A stretch of DNA of 64,000 nt from contig NC_133123.1 of assembly GCF_033568475.1 (NCBI RefSeq), forward strand, positions 16,726,622 through 16,790,621. Direction: 5' to 3'. This stretch comes from Henckelia pumila (taxonomy: Eukaryota > Streptophyta > Magnoliopsida > Lamiales > Gesneriaceae). The position numbers were made by a program, and so were the translations under genes. How positions within the stretch are numbered: position 1 is the first letter of the stretch; each line of letters begins with the position of its first letter. Of this stretch, positions 1-12,500 are shown in pieces. The notes beneath the pieces were generated by a model, which saw only the letters and a program-made list of their open reading frames with translations, was not told where the DNA came from and searched no databases.

Positions 1-1136
1 TAGTTCCCAGCTCGAATTCCTCCAGTACGGCTCTGTGATGATGGCTGAGGTTGGAATGAATGCACTGAGGATGCTTGCCTCTCTGGCTGTGTCACTGATC
101 GAGATGATCCAGCACCCTGAGTACTTCCAGAACCTCGCTGTGGGCATACTCTTGCAAAATGTCCCGGTTGCTGGCAAATATGACAGGTGCCAAATACTCC
201 TCTACATTTCTCATTGGTGTGACATCCTTCACATTTGGAACAGTATGCATCAGATGTACCAGATTTCTGTCCATCTCTGAACTATCTAGACCCACTCGAA
301 CTCAAAGAGGTACTACCAGACCTCTTAAATTGTTTACTCTTTCCCTTAAAAAAATTTTTCTTACCACCTCTGCTACCTTCAGAATCAAATCGAGGTGGTG
401 GTGGAATATGTGGCTGCTCTTGTGTTTGTTTCATCATCTGTGGCACAAACTGTGCTCCTCGTTGCCTCAATATACCTGCTTCAGCTCCTTTTGCACGATT
501 CAAAGCATCAGCAAAGGTATTCGGTCTTCCTGAGTTTACAAGAGTGAACACATCTGGATTCAAGCCATTTAAAAATTGATCGGCTTGAGCTTCATCATTT
601 ACAGCGATATGCGGTGCAAACTTCAGTAGACTAGTGAACTTTGCAACATACTCTTCAATATTCATCTATCTTTGTTGCAAACTTGCAAACTCCGCTCCCT
701 TGTCCTTACGATAAGAAACAAGAAAGAATCGCTGATAGAAAGCAGTTTTAAAGACATCTCAAGTAATAACAGTACCTCGATTTTCAAATGCTTTCTTTGT
801 CGCTATCTACCACCTTTTCGCAAGGCCATGTAGTTGATGAATTACTAGTCTCACGCGACGATCATTCGTATAGTCGAGGGACTCAAATAACTGCTCGATG
901 TCCTCTAGACAGTTCTCACAATCAACGGAATTTTTAGTTCCCTGCAACGTTGGTGGTTTGAATGACTGGAATCGTTTCAGAAGTTTTTCCATCGGATTAG
1001 CATCACCAAACACATCAGCAGAAGTACTACTCTGTCCAGGTTCAGGTGTTGTCACTGGTATCTATGCAGCATTAGTCTGTTCAGGATGATTTACTGCCAA
1101 TGTCTGTCTAACTCTCGGTGCTGGTCGGGGAGGCAT
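1..1136 (-). pseudogene. Gypsy gag, decayed by in-frame stops
   Basis: The reading starts at an ATG at 1136 with a proline-rich N-terminus. It continues through the retrotransposon gag domain (LFESLDY and HQLHGLAKRW near 880-810, then EEYVAKFTSL near 655-625). A basic linker follows (GKKNFFKGKSK), then a CCHC zinc knuckle at 144-185 (CHICQQPGHFARVC). One frame runs throughout but is interrupted by stops near 1063, 807, about 741, 666 and 282. Each can be explained by CAG to TAG or TGG to TAG/TGA changes, and no length change is needed. This is the structural protein of a Gypsy element, now a pseudogene. The C-terminus and pol are beyond the left edge. Confidence 0.85.
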
Positions 1137-1410
1137 ATCTGATAATCAAACAGATTAGTGTACAGTTCATTATCATATCATAACACATTTATGTTTCAGT
1201 CCCTCCTCTGATTAGCATTTTCATGCGTAGTCAAGAGATCGAGTTCTGATTCATACTCAGTCCAACATGCTTCCAATCTCAGATAACAAGTAGCATGCAA
1301 TTCTTAAAGCTGTAAATCATTTCAGATAATAACATGCTTCAAGAATAAATTGACAATCAGACTAGAAAACTCGATCTACCCTGCTCATCTATTCTTAGTC
1401 CAAGAAACTT

Positions 1411-1424
1411 AAGCTCTGATACCA
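1411..1424 (-). other. Primer-binding site, initiator tRNA-Met type
   Basis: On the minus strand the bases read TGGTATCAGAGCTT, the usual plant initiator-Met primer site. It lies two bases inside the LTR end and upstream of gag, which fixes the element's orientation and its LTR boundary. Confidence 0.9.
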
Positions 1425-1426
1425 CC

Positions 1427-3438
1427 TGTTGTGGGGCCTTGGGTTATTAATCTCAAATCTTAAAGGGCAATTAATGAATAAACATCATTAATACACAAGG
1501 AAGGATTAAGGATCAAACCAATTTTTTTTTTAAACGGGCGCGGGTGCGCCCTATGCGGCTATGCCTAGCGCCCCCGCGCCCTGGACCGGCGCCCCCGCGC
1601 TCAACCTCGCAGAACTTTTGTTCTGCCAGGGCGCCGCGGGTGCGCTCAATCGACCAGAAAAATTCTCAACAAGATTTCTTTTGTTGTCAAGGCGTGAACA
1701 GTCAATACAAATCATCTCAAATCAATACAAAACATGGTTGAATAATTTCCAAACATGCATATAACATATCTAAAGGTTTCAAGCATAACTGCATGTAATT
1801 CTTACATCAAACAAGATGTTTCGAAGTGATAAACATTTAAGTTTTACACAACTATTGCAAAAGTATTTCAAACTACAACAACCTAAGTTTTCTAACATGA
1901 TTGTTGTTGTCTAGATTATCTATCATCAGCTACAACCCGAGTCCACAATTTCTAAACTCTCTCCCAAGTTGTCAATGTCGTCTTTGACCAGCTCCTGCCC
2001 CCTCTGTTGCCATGCACACATACAAAACAAAGCAACAGCCGGATAAACTCCGGTAAGAAATCATTCTTAGTATAATCGACATATAAAGCTTTAAATAAAC
2101 ACATCAACTCTATTCATAATCGACTCAACAATAGAGTAAATAACGCATATATTGATCTAGAATTGATTCATAAAACGCCGTTGCCATCAAGATTCGTAAA
2201 TGATCTTGACATGGATATCCATCTATCGTAGTCATTCTTGACTCGAAAATTAAGGCCGCCTCAGACCTTGGCATAGAATCATTTCAATAACATACCATAT
2301 CGTAATCATATCGACTCAAACTCAAAGATCCACTACCTGAGATGGATCGACAACATCAAAATCAAATCAAAATATAAACAAGTATGTGATTTTGGCGGGA
2401 CAACTCAAGAAGCGTCATTCTCGAGTTTCAAATCCCTAACTCACGATGTCATCATTATACCTTCGTATATCTCGGTTCTGACTACTTCAAAAATATAACA
2501 TCAAAACATATATATCAGACTTCATTCAATCTTACCAATTCATAATCGAATCAAAATCATCATCAGATCGTCAATCAATATTTTTTCAAACCTCGACTTC
2601 CTCTTATTTGATTCAACTCGGCGTCTTGATTTGTTAGCCTTCAAAATCAACTGAAACTAAACAATAAAAATGCTATAACAACATCAACATCTAAACAAAC
2701 AGCTCAGCTCAGACATAAGCCATCAAAACAGTCTCAAAACTCTAATCAACGGTGTAGCGATTGAAACTCGATAACTGACGAAATATCGAAATCATTTCTA
2801 ATTATTCAAATTCTTCATACGTATACTCAAGTCCATAAAACATCATCCAAATCATCTTATCAGCAGCCATAATAATAGATATACATGCTGGACTCATGAC
2901 TGAAGACAAATAACATAAACTATTCAATCTGATTTCGAATATACGAACGATAGAATGCCAAGAACAAGTTCATAATATCAGAATCTGATCTCTGCCAAAT
3001 ACTGATTTTGAAACCTAACTAAAACATCACAATACTTACACGAGATCGAAGCCCTCGTTGTAAGGATTCCAGAACAATTTACGGAATCAAAATCGGATAA
3101 CCGGAGCAAAAGTTACGGCAAATCGAAAATCATGAAATCAAAGGAAATTGAAGAACATCGGCTCTCTGTTCAAACTTTCTGAATTTGTATAATACATACA
3201 CGTGAACATGCTGAATATTACACTAAAAATCAGATAACTTCAACCAATATTGTAATTTAGCCCCTCAATTCTTCAATATTTGCAATTTGGTCTTCGGCCC
3301 TTATTTTAATTCAATTTCAATCCTAATTAATTTAAGAATATTAGAATTTAAATCAAAACTCTAAATATTCTCAAATTAAATATACTCGAATTAAAATTAA
3401 ATAAGTTCGGATTAAAGCCAATAATCCCGGGCCTTACA
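1427..3438 (-). repeat. 5' LTR of the Gypsy element
   Basis: On the minus strand it opens with TGTAAGGCCCGGG and closes with GGCCCCACAACA next to the primer site, a TG...CA LTR of about 2012 bases. An unusually GC-rich block occupies about 1535-1650 in an otherwise AT-rich LTR. Short open frames inside (for example 1544-1764) match no retroelement domain. The base after the LTR on the genomic side begins GATCT; its partner would be outside the window. Confidence 0.8.
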
Positions 3439-4948
3439 GATCTGGCCTACAAACGCCTTGACGTCTGGTCATTTGGATCACCGAGCTATAAGATATGTTC
3501 GAAAAAAATCATATGTGCAAGATTTTCAGCTTGACTAAATTTGAGCTCCAATTTCTCAAAACTTTCAACTTGTGATCTACCAACTACATATTTGAGTAAA
3601 TATGTTAAAAACACAATAAAATTTTTTATTATCATCAAAATCGATATTGCTTGTGTTCCCGGATCCATCAATGTTAATACTCCAAAATAGGACAACACGA
3701 CTTTATGTTGATAATCTTGACAGGTCTAAGGTTTTTCAAAATTTATGAATAATATTGACCTTCCGAGAATTTTCAATATTCTTGAAGAATCTATACTCGT
3801 GATTTACGATATATCTGTCAATATTCGTAATGAATATTGATCTATGGTCTAAAATTTGTATATATTTTTGATGAATATTAATCTGAAATCGAATATCTAA
3901 CAATATTTCTGAAGAATGTTTATTTTCACATAATTAATTGGTTTTGGCATTCCAATTACACTTTACTATAATAAATTATTGACATTATACAAAGTTATTA
4001 TCCAATAACCAGAAGTTATTGGATTAATAAATAAGATGATTCTATAACTAAATAACCAGAAGATTCTAAGATTTCAAGAATTGTTATGTGTTGATTTATA
4101 AAGTATGGTATAACTATCAATAGTTCAAGTTGTAACTGAATCCATGTATTTTCTTGAATTAAAGGTAATTATAAATGTGCATCCATGACTCACAACTCGA
4201 TGTTTGCGAAAATATTTATTGAAAATAATTTACATACTACACAATCAATAAAAATGGTATTGCTGATTAATTATCAAATGTCTTCAATCAACTATTAAAA
4301 TATTAATTAAAAAATAATGTGTCATGTTTTGGGATGTGATATGTTGCTTGCAACAAATATTGTAATTATTACATCAACTAATTATTATTAATTTTTGGCT
4401 TTGACCCCTGATTATAATTTTTTGGTTGTGCGTTAAATGCACTAAAAATCTCATAAAAAGATTGAAGATATGTTGAAAATACTTTGAATCTTATTATTCA
4501 ATATTTGAAACCAATAAAATGAAATTTAATAATGCAATATCTCAATTGTTGTTTTAGTGAAGCAGTGTTTTCAACATTAAGGAAAAAATGTAGAAAGTCA
4601 AAGTATACATATCAATAAGAATATATTGCTTTTGTTAGATCGATTCATGTGAAATATAAAGTGAACTCGAAGTTCAAAGTTTAGTTTTCAAATTCATTCT
4701 TTGATCTAGTGTGTTAAAAAAGGATATGCTAATGTTAGCTCTTATAATTTTTGATATCGATCAATTTTATTTCTCGCTTGAAGCGTTGTGGTTAAATTGG
4801 TTTTAAATCTAAAACCAATAACCACTTCAAAAGAAATGAGAGAACAACTAGTACATCAAAATTAAAGACGTTGATCGTCCTAAAAAGATAACAAATAATA
4901 GTAAAACCCTAAAAGATGTTTAGATATGTGAAAAATATGATGAAAACA
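3439..4948. other. AT-rich intergenic DNA
   Basis: No gene is supported here. The stretch is AT-rich with many recurring AATATT words (about 3740-3920), which suggests old degraded repeats. No termini or target duplications were recognised. A 70-codon open frame at 3486-3698 resembles nothing known. Confidence 0.5.
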
Positions 4949-5235
<287 letters not shown>

Positions 5236-5246
5236 AGCAACTACGT

Positions 5247-5381
5247 GAGCAACAGCTGACGTGACAATCACTCATTGGATGTACAAGGTGTCACGTCAGC
5301 TATTGATCACATGGTTGTCCATGATGGTTTACCATGTGATCAAAACTCTATATATATATATAGATATATATATATATATAT
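5247..5381. mobile_element. Foldback element, GACGTG-core type, with TA repeat
   Basis: GAGCAACAGCTGACGTGAC near 5247 pairs with GTCACGTCAGCTATTGATC near 5291, enclosing a loop with CATTGGATGT. A second hairpin follows, with arms GATCACATGG and CCATGTGATC (to 5341). A TA repeat closes the right side (5349-5381). The unit is clearly related to one at 51235-51326. Mobility is inferred from the second copy; no target duplication was seen. Confidence 0.65.
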
Positions 5382-5580
5382 CCCTGGAGTGTTTAAACAA
5401 ACAGTAGAAAATTACACAACTCCCAATAACATGTTCTCAATGAAGTTAAATCGTTATATGGATTAAACAATCCGAGGGCATTTGGTACAATTGGCTTAGT
5501 GAATATTTAATATAAGAAGTTTGCATTAATGATGTTATTTTTCTATGAGTTTTTAAAAGTATGGATGAAATTTTTTTTTA

Positions 5581-5910
5581 ATTGTGATAGTATATGTCGA
5601 TGATCTAAATCTTATTGGGACTCCCGAAGAGCTCACAAAAAATATCAATTATTTTAAAATTGAATTTGAGATGAAAAACTTGGTAGAGACAAAATAATGT
5701 CTTGGATTGAAAATTGAAAATTTGTTAGAAGAAAAATTTGTTCATCAATCATCATACATTGAAAAGATACTAAAATAATTTTACATGAACGAAGCACATC
5801 TGTTGGCAGTACTAGTGGTTGTTCGATCACTTGACACTAATAAATATTATTTTCGTCCACTTGAAGACGAAGAAAAGATCATTGGTACTAAAGTACCATA
5901 TCTTAGTGAA
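5581..5910 (+). pseudogene. Copia reverse-transcriptase fragment
   Basis: The translation begins IVYVDDLNLIGTPEEL, the YVDD catalytic block of a Copia reverse transcriptase. It continues through a region resembling EFEMKNL, CLGLKIE and FVHQSSYIEKILK to a VPYLS block. At least two in-frame stops interrupt it, near 5696 and 5777. Nothing of gag, integrase or LTR accompanies it. Its right end abuts a gag remnant of opposite strand, so this is a rearranged relic. Confidence 0.8.
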
Positions 5911-6515
5911 AACTGGTACATTATCATTGACAACAACATTCATGAGAGAAAGGGTGTAGACAGTGACTTTGATGTTTTTCATGTAGTCAGTGACAGACTT
6001 TGATCCTTTAACAGGATTGGATATTTGAGTTTTGAGATATCCGTGACTCGAAGCCGCATATATTTTGGCAAAGTGGTCCACGAATCATAGGAAGCTTTGT
6101 ATGCCACGATGAACGGAATTAAGGTGGGTAAGATAGCACCAATAATACCATTGAGCATCAACTGATCCTGTCGAACCCAAAAAGGGTGGTCCGAATTAGA
6201 AACTAGGACTTCGTTTCGAGATATGGTGAAGGATGGGAAGAGTAGTGTCGACATATCCCATAAGGTCATAACCGATGAGTAAGGATTGTAATTTGTTTTT
6301 TTTAACATTGTAGGGACTAGAATTGAAGTCGCCAAGCTGGGTAGTTTGTTGCAGTAAGTTTTAAAGGAGCCTGGGTCACCACATTGATGGCGATGAGGTG
6401 AGCGAGGCTGGCAGTGTAATAATCATCGGAGTGGTGACCGTGGCCATTGTTGGGTTGGTGTAGACCATGAAAAAAAAGAGGTTTTAGTAGCATGTGCCTT
6501 GAGGTTGTGATACCA
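5905..6515 (-). pseudogene. Copia gag remnant in inverted orientation, with primer site
   Basis: On the minus strand a primer-site-like TGGTATCA (6515-6508) is followed by a start near 6470 and a gag domain relative of the one in the neighbouring Copia (FWVRQDQLMLNGIIGAI; KTQISNPVKGSKS). Several stops and frame changes occur, near 6340, 6240 and 6080. It points away from the adjacent intact-LTR element and meets the reverse-transcriptase fragment near 5905. It is probably a second, older family member cut by rearrangement. Confidence 0.75.
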
Positions 6516-6566
6516 TATATAACTTTAAGAAAACGTTAAATTTTATTTATCTCATGAATGATTATA

Positions 6567-6741
6567 TGTTAGTGATATTTTGTATATATTTTTTGAGATT
6601 TGTTTAGATATTTTACCTTGTATATCTTTGTTTAAATTAGGATTAGATTTGTGCTTATCTAGTTATGATAGGCCTTTCTATTGTTGTATTTATACTCTTT
6701 CTGTGTGATTAATAAAATTATTATTCACTCTCAATCTTATA
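6567..6741 (+). repeat. 5' LTR of outer Copia
   Basis: It starts TGTTAGTGATATTTTG and ends CTCAATCTTATA directly before the primer site. The terminal dinucleotide is TA rather than CA in both copies. A TATA-rich region and an AATAAAA motif lie inside. Confidence 0.95.
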
Positions 6742-6791
6742 TGGTATCAGAAAGCCAGTTGGTTCATGCCTAAACCACTATCCTCCACACA

Positions 6792-9112
6792 ATGTCGGCC
6801 TCTTCTTCCTCTGTGACCACAAACGCCCCACCATCCCTCACAACCATTAATATGGCCACACAAGTCCCTCTCAAACTCACTTCCACTAATTATCCCGCTT
6901 GGAAACTTCAATTTCAATCCCTTCTTATTGGGTATGATCTCATGGGTTTTGTTGATGGCTCACGACCATGCCCCTCGCCCACCATCACCAACGCTACTGC
7001 TACCATTCCCAATCCGGCCTATTCTCTCTGGATTCGGCAATATAAATTACTTCTCAACGCGATCATTGGTGCGCTCTCCCCTACCTTGATCTCATTCATT
7101 GCTGCGTCCAAAACCGCACTCGATGCATGGCAGACCCTTGCAAAAACTTATTCTTCTCCGAGTAGGGGTCGCATCCTTCAACTCAAGGCTCAAATTTCGA
7201 ACCCCGTCAAAGGCTCGAAATCCATCACCAAATTCATGCAAAGCATTAAAGTTCCGGTTGATGCCCTTGCTCTCATGGGAGTCACTGTTGATTCCGAAGA
7301 TCTCACTCTCAAGGTCCTCCATGGCCTGGATGACAACTATAAGGAATTGTCTCATGCCATTCAAGCCAGAGATACAACAATCTCCTTTGACGAGCTTCAT
7401 GAGAAGCTCCTTACCTTTGAGGCACAACTTGCCGCTCATCCTGTCCAGTTGCCAACGCCCACCACTGCCTTCACTGTCTCTCGGTCCAGCCGTCTACCCA
7501 CCAGCAGCCTGCCATCGGGTCCTCCTTGTTTCAATAACGGGTCGCGTGGCAGGGACCCTCGGCCACCTTACCAGACCTCCCATCGTCAGACCTCGCAGGG
7601 TTTCACTCCGCGTATATATCTCGGGAAATGTCAACTTTGTGGTACGCCTGGTCATTCTGCTAAACGATGCCCTACCTATCAGTTTACTCCATGGACTCCT
7701 CAGGTGTCGCCTCCTCCAACTAGCCCTGCATATACTACTCCTCAGGCTCATACTGCAGTTATACCTTCGACCTCTCCAACTCCGGCCGAATGGTTAATGG
7801 ACACAGGTGCTTCGCATCATGTCACTTCTAATCTTGCCAACCTGTCTCTTCACACCCCCTTACGATGGTTCGGATTCTATTGTTGTTGGCAACGGCACTG
7901 GTTTGTCCATCACGCACACTGGCACTCTTACTTTACCCGCACCTCCTCACTCATTTGTTCTTTACAATACTCTATGTGTTCCATCTATGTGCAAAAATTT
8001 AGTCTCGGTTTCAAAATTATGTTGCACTAATGATGTTTCTATTGCCTTTTTCCCTTTTGGCTTTCAAGTGAAGGATCTACGCACAGGGGCCATTTTGCTC
8101 ATGGGACCTTGTAAGGATGGAATTTACACATGGCCCATTCCTAAGCTTATCGCCTCCTCACCCTCGGCCTTCACATCAGTTCTCACGCCTCTTGCTTTGT
8201 GGCATGCTCGTCTTGGTCATCCCTCTATTGATATTATTCAGCATTTAGCTTCCTCCAATGTTTTTTCAATTTCCTCTAACTCTGCTTCGAATTTGCATTG
8301 TAATTTATGTCATATTAATAAAAGTCACAAGCTTCCTTTTTTAATTCTACACTTACTTCCTCCTCCCCTCTTGAATTAATATTTTCGGATGTCTGGAAGT
8401 CACCGGTTCTGTCTGATAACGGATACAAATACTATGTTATCTTTGTCGACCATTACTCCAAATACATCTGGTTTTATCCCCTACAACGCAAATCGGATGT
8501 CTTAACTGTGTTTCACACTTTTAAATCTCTTGTGGAAAATTTATTCAAAAAGAAAATAATTTTCCTCTATACTGATAATGGTGGCAAATTCTTAGCTCTT
8601 AAACACATTTTGGCTCAGTCAGGTATCTCTCACCTCACTACACCACCTCACACCCCGCAACACAATGGCTATGCTGAATGTCGTCATCGTCATATAGTTA
8701 ACACTGGCCTTACACTCCTTCACCAAGCGTCTCTTCCATTGACCTTCTGGCCTTATGCTCTTGCTACTGCAACTTATCTTATCAACCGTCTGCCCAAAGC
8801 CAATCTCTCGATGGTATCCGCTTTTGAAAAACTATTCCTTAGACCACCTAACTTTACTAAACTTCGTGTCTTTGGTTGTTTATGTTACCCGTGGTTACGA
8901 CCCTACACCAATCATAAGATGGATCCTCGCTCTTCTGCGTGTATTTTTCTTGGATACTCTCTTACTCAAAGTGTGTATATCTGTTTTGACATATCCTCTG
9001 CTAAAATCTTTATCTCTCGTCATGTCCGCTTTGTTGAGTCTATCTTTCCCTATATTCATCCTCCACCCTTTGTTCCCCCGGCTCATGATCTCGAACCAGA
9101 ACCCAACCTTAT
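6792..9112 (+). pseudogene. Outer Copia gag-protease-integrase, frameshifted
   Basis: The ATG at 6792 opens a UBN2-type gag (NYPAWKLQFQSLL; SLWIRQYKLLLNAIIGAL). A CCHC knuckle CQLCGTPGHSAKRC follows near 7629-7670, then the aspartic protease motif WLMDTGASHH near 7791. A one-base loss in a C run near 7857 shifts frame, and the second frame carries the GAG-pre-integrase zinc site (HARLGHPS to CNLCH). A second shift in a T run near 8340 moves into the integrase core (FSDVW, YTDNGGKF, then the glutamate near AECRHRH). The frame is cut at 9112 by the nested element and resumes at 13833. Confidence 0.9.
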
Positions 9113-9312
9113 TGTTACAGATTGTATATATATGTAGGAATTATATGATATGATTCTCCTTGATTGTAGGGATTGATTGTAGGGATTTGATTAGTCTATT
9201 TTCTAATATAGGCTGATACTCTATATATATATATATATATATATATGTATGAGATAGATGAATAATATACAAGTGATATGTATTCTTTCTCAATATACGC
9301 TTTAATTTAACA
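9113..9312 (+). repeat. 5' LTR of nested Copia
   Basis: A TG...CA LTR containing a long TA run (about 9220-9246) and a duplicated GATTGTAGGGATT motif. The primer site follows with no gap. Confidence 0.95.
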
Positions 9313-9537
9313 TGGTATCAGAGAGCTAATAAAAATTGTAGGACGAGTCACTTGTCGATCTGCCAGTTCTTAGATTCCGGCCATCAGAATCCCTGCGTGT
9401 GAATCGTGATTGAGAGATTCGAGACCGGTGCGTCTGCTGTCAGAAATCTTTTCGGTTTGGTCAGCATCAGTTCAGGTGTGGGACCTTTTACGCAGAAGGT
9501 TCAAAGTTTACTTTGACTCTTGCTGCCCTTCGGATAT

Positions 9538-12500
9538 ATGGCTGATAAGAAATCTGTACTTGTGTCTGATGTTGTTCCTGTGTTCTCAAAAATCACGGAA
9601 CATAAACTAAATGGCTCTAATTATCTTGATTGGAGTAAGACAGTTTGTCTTTATCTGCGCAGCATTGATATGGATAAGCATATGGTTGATAACCCACCTA
9701 CAGATGAGTCAAAACAGACATGGTTGAAAGAGGATGCTCGATTATTTTTACAGATACGAAACTCCATCGACAGTGAGGTAATTGGTCTAATTAATCACTG
9801 TGAATTTGTGAAGGAACTAATGGAATATCTGGATTTATTGTACTCTGGAAAAGGGAATATTTCTCGTATTTATGAGGTGTGCAAAACCTTTTATCGTGCG
9901 GAAAAACAAGATAGGTCTCTTACAACCTATTTCATGGATTTTAAAAGAACTTATGAAGAACTCAACATGTTATTACCATTCAGCGCTGATGTAAAAGAAC
10001 AACAAAATCAACGTGAGAAGATGGCCGTAATGAGTTTTTTGGCCGGGCTTCCACATGAGTTTGAGACAGCTAAATCTCAGATTCTCTCCAGCTCTGAGAT
10101 TTCATCTCTGCAGGATACTTTTTAGTAGGGTGTTGCGCACAGAGAACTCTCCACCTGTTGGACTTAATAGTGCTCTTGTTAGTCGAAATAACATATCTGA
10201 ATCTGGAAGATATCAGCACAAGAATGGTAGTAAAGGAGTAGAGTCAAGCAACTATGACAAACATTTTGACACTCAAGGACAGGAATTTCGTGGTATTGTT
10301 TGTCATTATGTCATAACTCGGGACATATGAAACGTGATTGCGGGAAATTGCAGAATAAGAAACCACAGTCAGCCTACATCGCTTCCACAAATGGCACTTC
10401 TGAGCAATTTTTCACGGTTCCTGCTGATGAATATGTCAAATTCTCTCAGTACCAAGAGTCATTAAAGTCCTCATCCACCCCAATTACTGCCATTGCTGAG
10501 TCAGGTAAACCAAATGCATGTCTTGTTTCTTCATCCACGAAGTGGTTCATTGATTCTGATGCCACAGATCATATGATAGGTAATTCTCAATTATTCTCTG
10601 CATTTCAGTCACATAGCTCAAATTCTACAGTTACTTTAACAGATGGATCAACCTCTCATGTTTTAGGATCTGGAAAAATCACTCCCACTCCTTCGATTTC
10701 TTTGCATTCTGTCTTAAGCTTACCCCAGTTGACTTTTAATATAATTTCTGTCAGCAAACTTACTCGTACCCTCAACTGCTCTGTCTCATTCTTTCCAAAT
10801 TACTGTCTATTTCAGGATCTTACGACGAAGAAGATTATTGGTAAAGTACATGAGTCAGGAGGCCTCTACATTCTTGATACACAATTACCGAAGTCCATTG
10901 CATGCTCTGGAATAACATCCCCTTTCAAAGCTCATTGTCAATTGGGTCATCCTTCTCTACCAGCTCTGAAGAAACTTTGTCCACAATTTCATAACCTATC
11001 CTCATTAGATTGTGAGTCATGTCAGTTTGCTAAACACCATCGTCTTAGCTCAAGTCCAAGAGTCAATAAACGAGCCAGTGCTCCCTTTGAATTAGTTCAT
11101 TCAGATGTTTGGGGACCCTGTCCTGTTTTGTCTCAAACTGGTTTCAAATATTTTGTTACTTTTGTTGATGATTATTCTCGTGTGACATGGTTATATTTGA
11201 TGAAAAGTCGTTCTGAATTATTTTCTCATTTCTCTGCTTTTTTTGCTGAGATTAACACTCAATTTAATGTTCCTATTCAAACATTGCGAAGTGATAATGC
11301 TAAGGAATACCTATCAGAAACTTTTCGAAATTACATGACTAAACATGGCATTCTCCATCAGACCTCTTGTGTCGACACACCATCTCAAAACGGGGTTGCG
11401 GAGAGAAAAAATAGACATCTTCTTGAAACTGCTAGAGCTTTGTTGTTTCAAATGCATGTTCCGAAACATTTTTGGGCTGATGCAGTTTTCACAGCTTGTT
11501 TTCTAATTAATCGTATGCCATCATCCATCCTTCATGGTGAGTCTCCTTACCACGTCCTCTTTCCGACTAAGCCCCTGTTTCCCATGGACCCTCGAACGTT
11601 TGGTTGTACTTCTTTTGTCGGGATATTCGTCCTCATGTTACAAAACTTGATCCAAAATCTTTGAAGTATGTTTTTCTTGGGTACTCTCGAGTTCAGAAAG
11701 GATACATGTGTTACTGTCCTCATCTTAACAAGTACTTGGTGTCGTCTGATGTCACTTTTCTGGAAAATACACCTTTCTTTCCATCTGTGGACAGTCCTGG
11801 TCAGGTAGAAGATGATGATTTGTTAATCTATACTGTCACATCTTCTATTTCTAACCCTAATGAATCTGTCCCCATCAAGCCTCCCATACAACAGGTTTAT
11901 TCTCGTAGACGTCTTCATCCTACTCCATGACCTGCACCAGCCTCTTCATCAATAGATCCAATTTCCAGTGCTGATATACCAATTGCTCTTCGTAAAGGTA
12001 AACTTCAATGTACTTATCCAGTGTCATCTTTTGTATCTTATAATCACTTATCATCATCCTCATGCTCCTTTATTGCTTCTCTCGATGCTATTTCTATTTC
12101 TAAGACTGTTCATGAAGCTCTGTCATATTTTGGATGGCGTAGTGCTATGATTGACGAGATGAACGCACTGGATGATAATCATACTTGGTCTTTAGTCAAT
12201 CTACCTGCAGGTAAAAAGGTAATTGGATGCAAATGGGTGTTTACCGTTAAAGTCCATCCAGATGGATCTGTTGCTCGACTAAAAGCCCGACTTGTAGCTA
12301 AAGGCTATGCCCAAACTTATGGCGTGGATTATTTTGATACTTTTTCTCCTGTTGCTAAACTTACTTCTGTCAGATTATTTGTTTCCATGGCAGCCACTCG
12401 TGACTGGCCGTTATATCAGTTAGACATCAAAAACACTTTTCTTCATGGTGACCTTCAAGAGGAAGTTTATATGGAGAACCACCTGACTTTGTTGCTCAGG

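Larger units (their letters stand above)
1..3438 (-). mobile_element. Gypsy (Ty3) LTR retrotransposon, 5' portion
   Basis: Read on the minus strand, this stretch holds a long LTR (3438 down to 1427), a primer-binding site for initiator tRNA-Met, and then a gag gene that runs off the left edge with its zinc knuckle. Protease, polymerase and the second LTR lie outside the window, so the matching target duplication cannot be checked. The roughly 2-kb LTR and CCHC gag suit a Tekay/Del-like chromovirus, but no chromodomain or polymerase is visible, so the clade is a guess. The coding part is broken by several stops and is not functional. Confidence 0.85.

Noticed and set aside
1544-1764. Pro/Ala-rich open frames in a GC-rich stretch
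   Set aside because: They lie inside the Gypsy LTR, overlap in two frames and show no domain.
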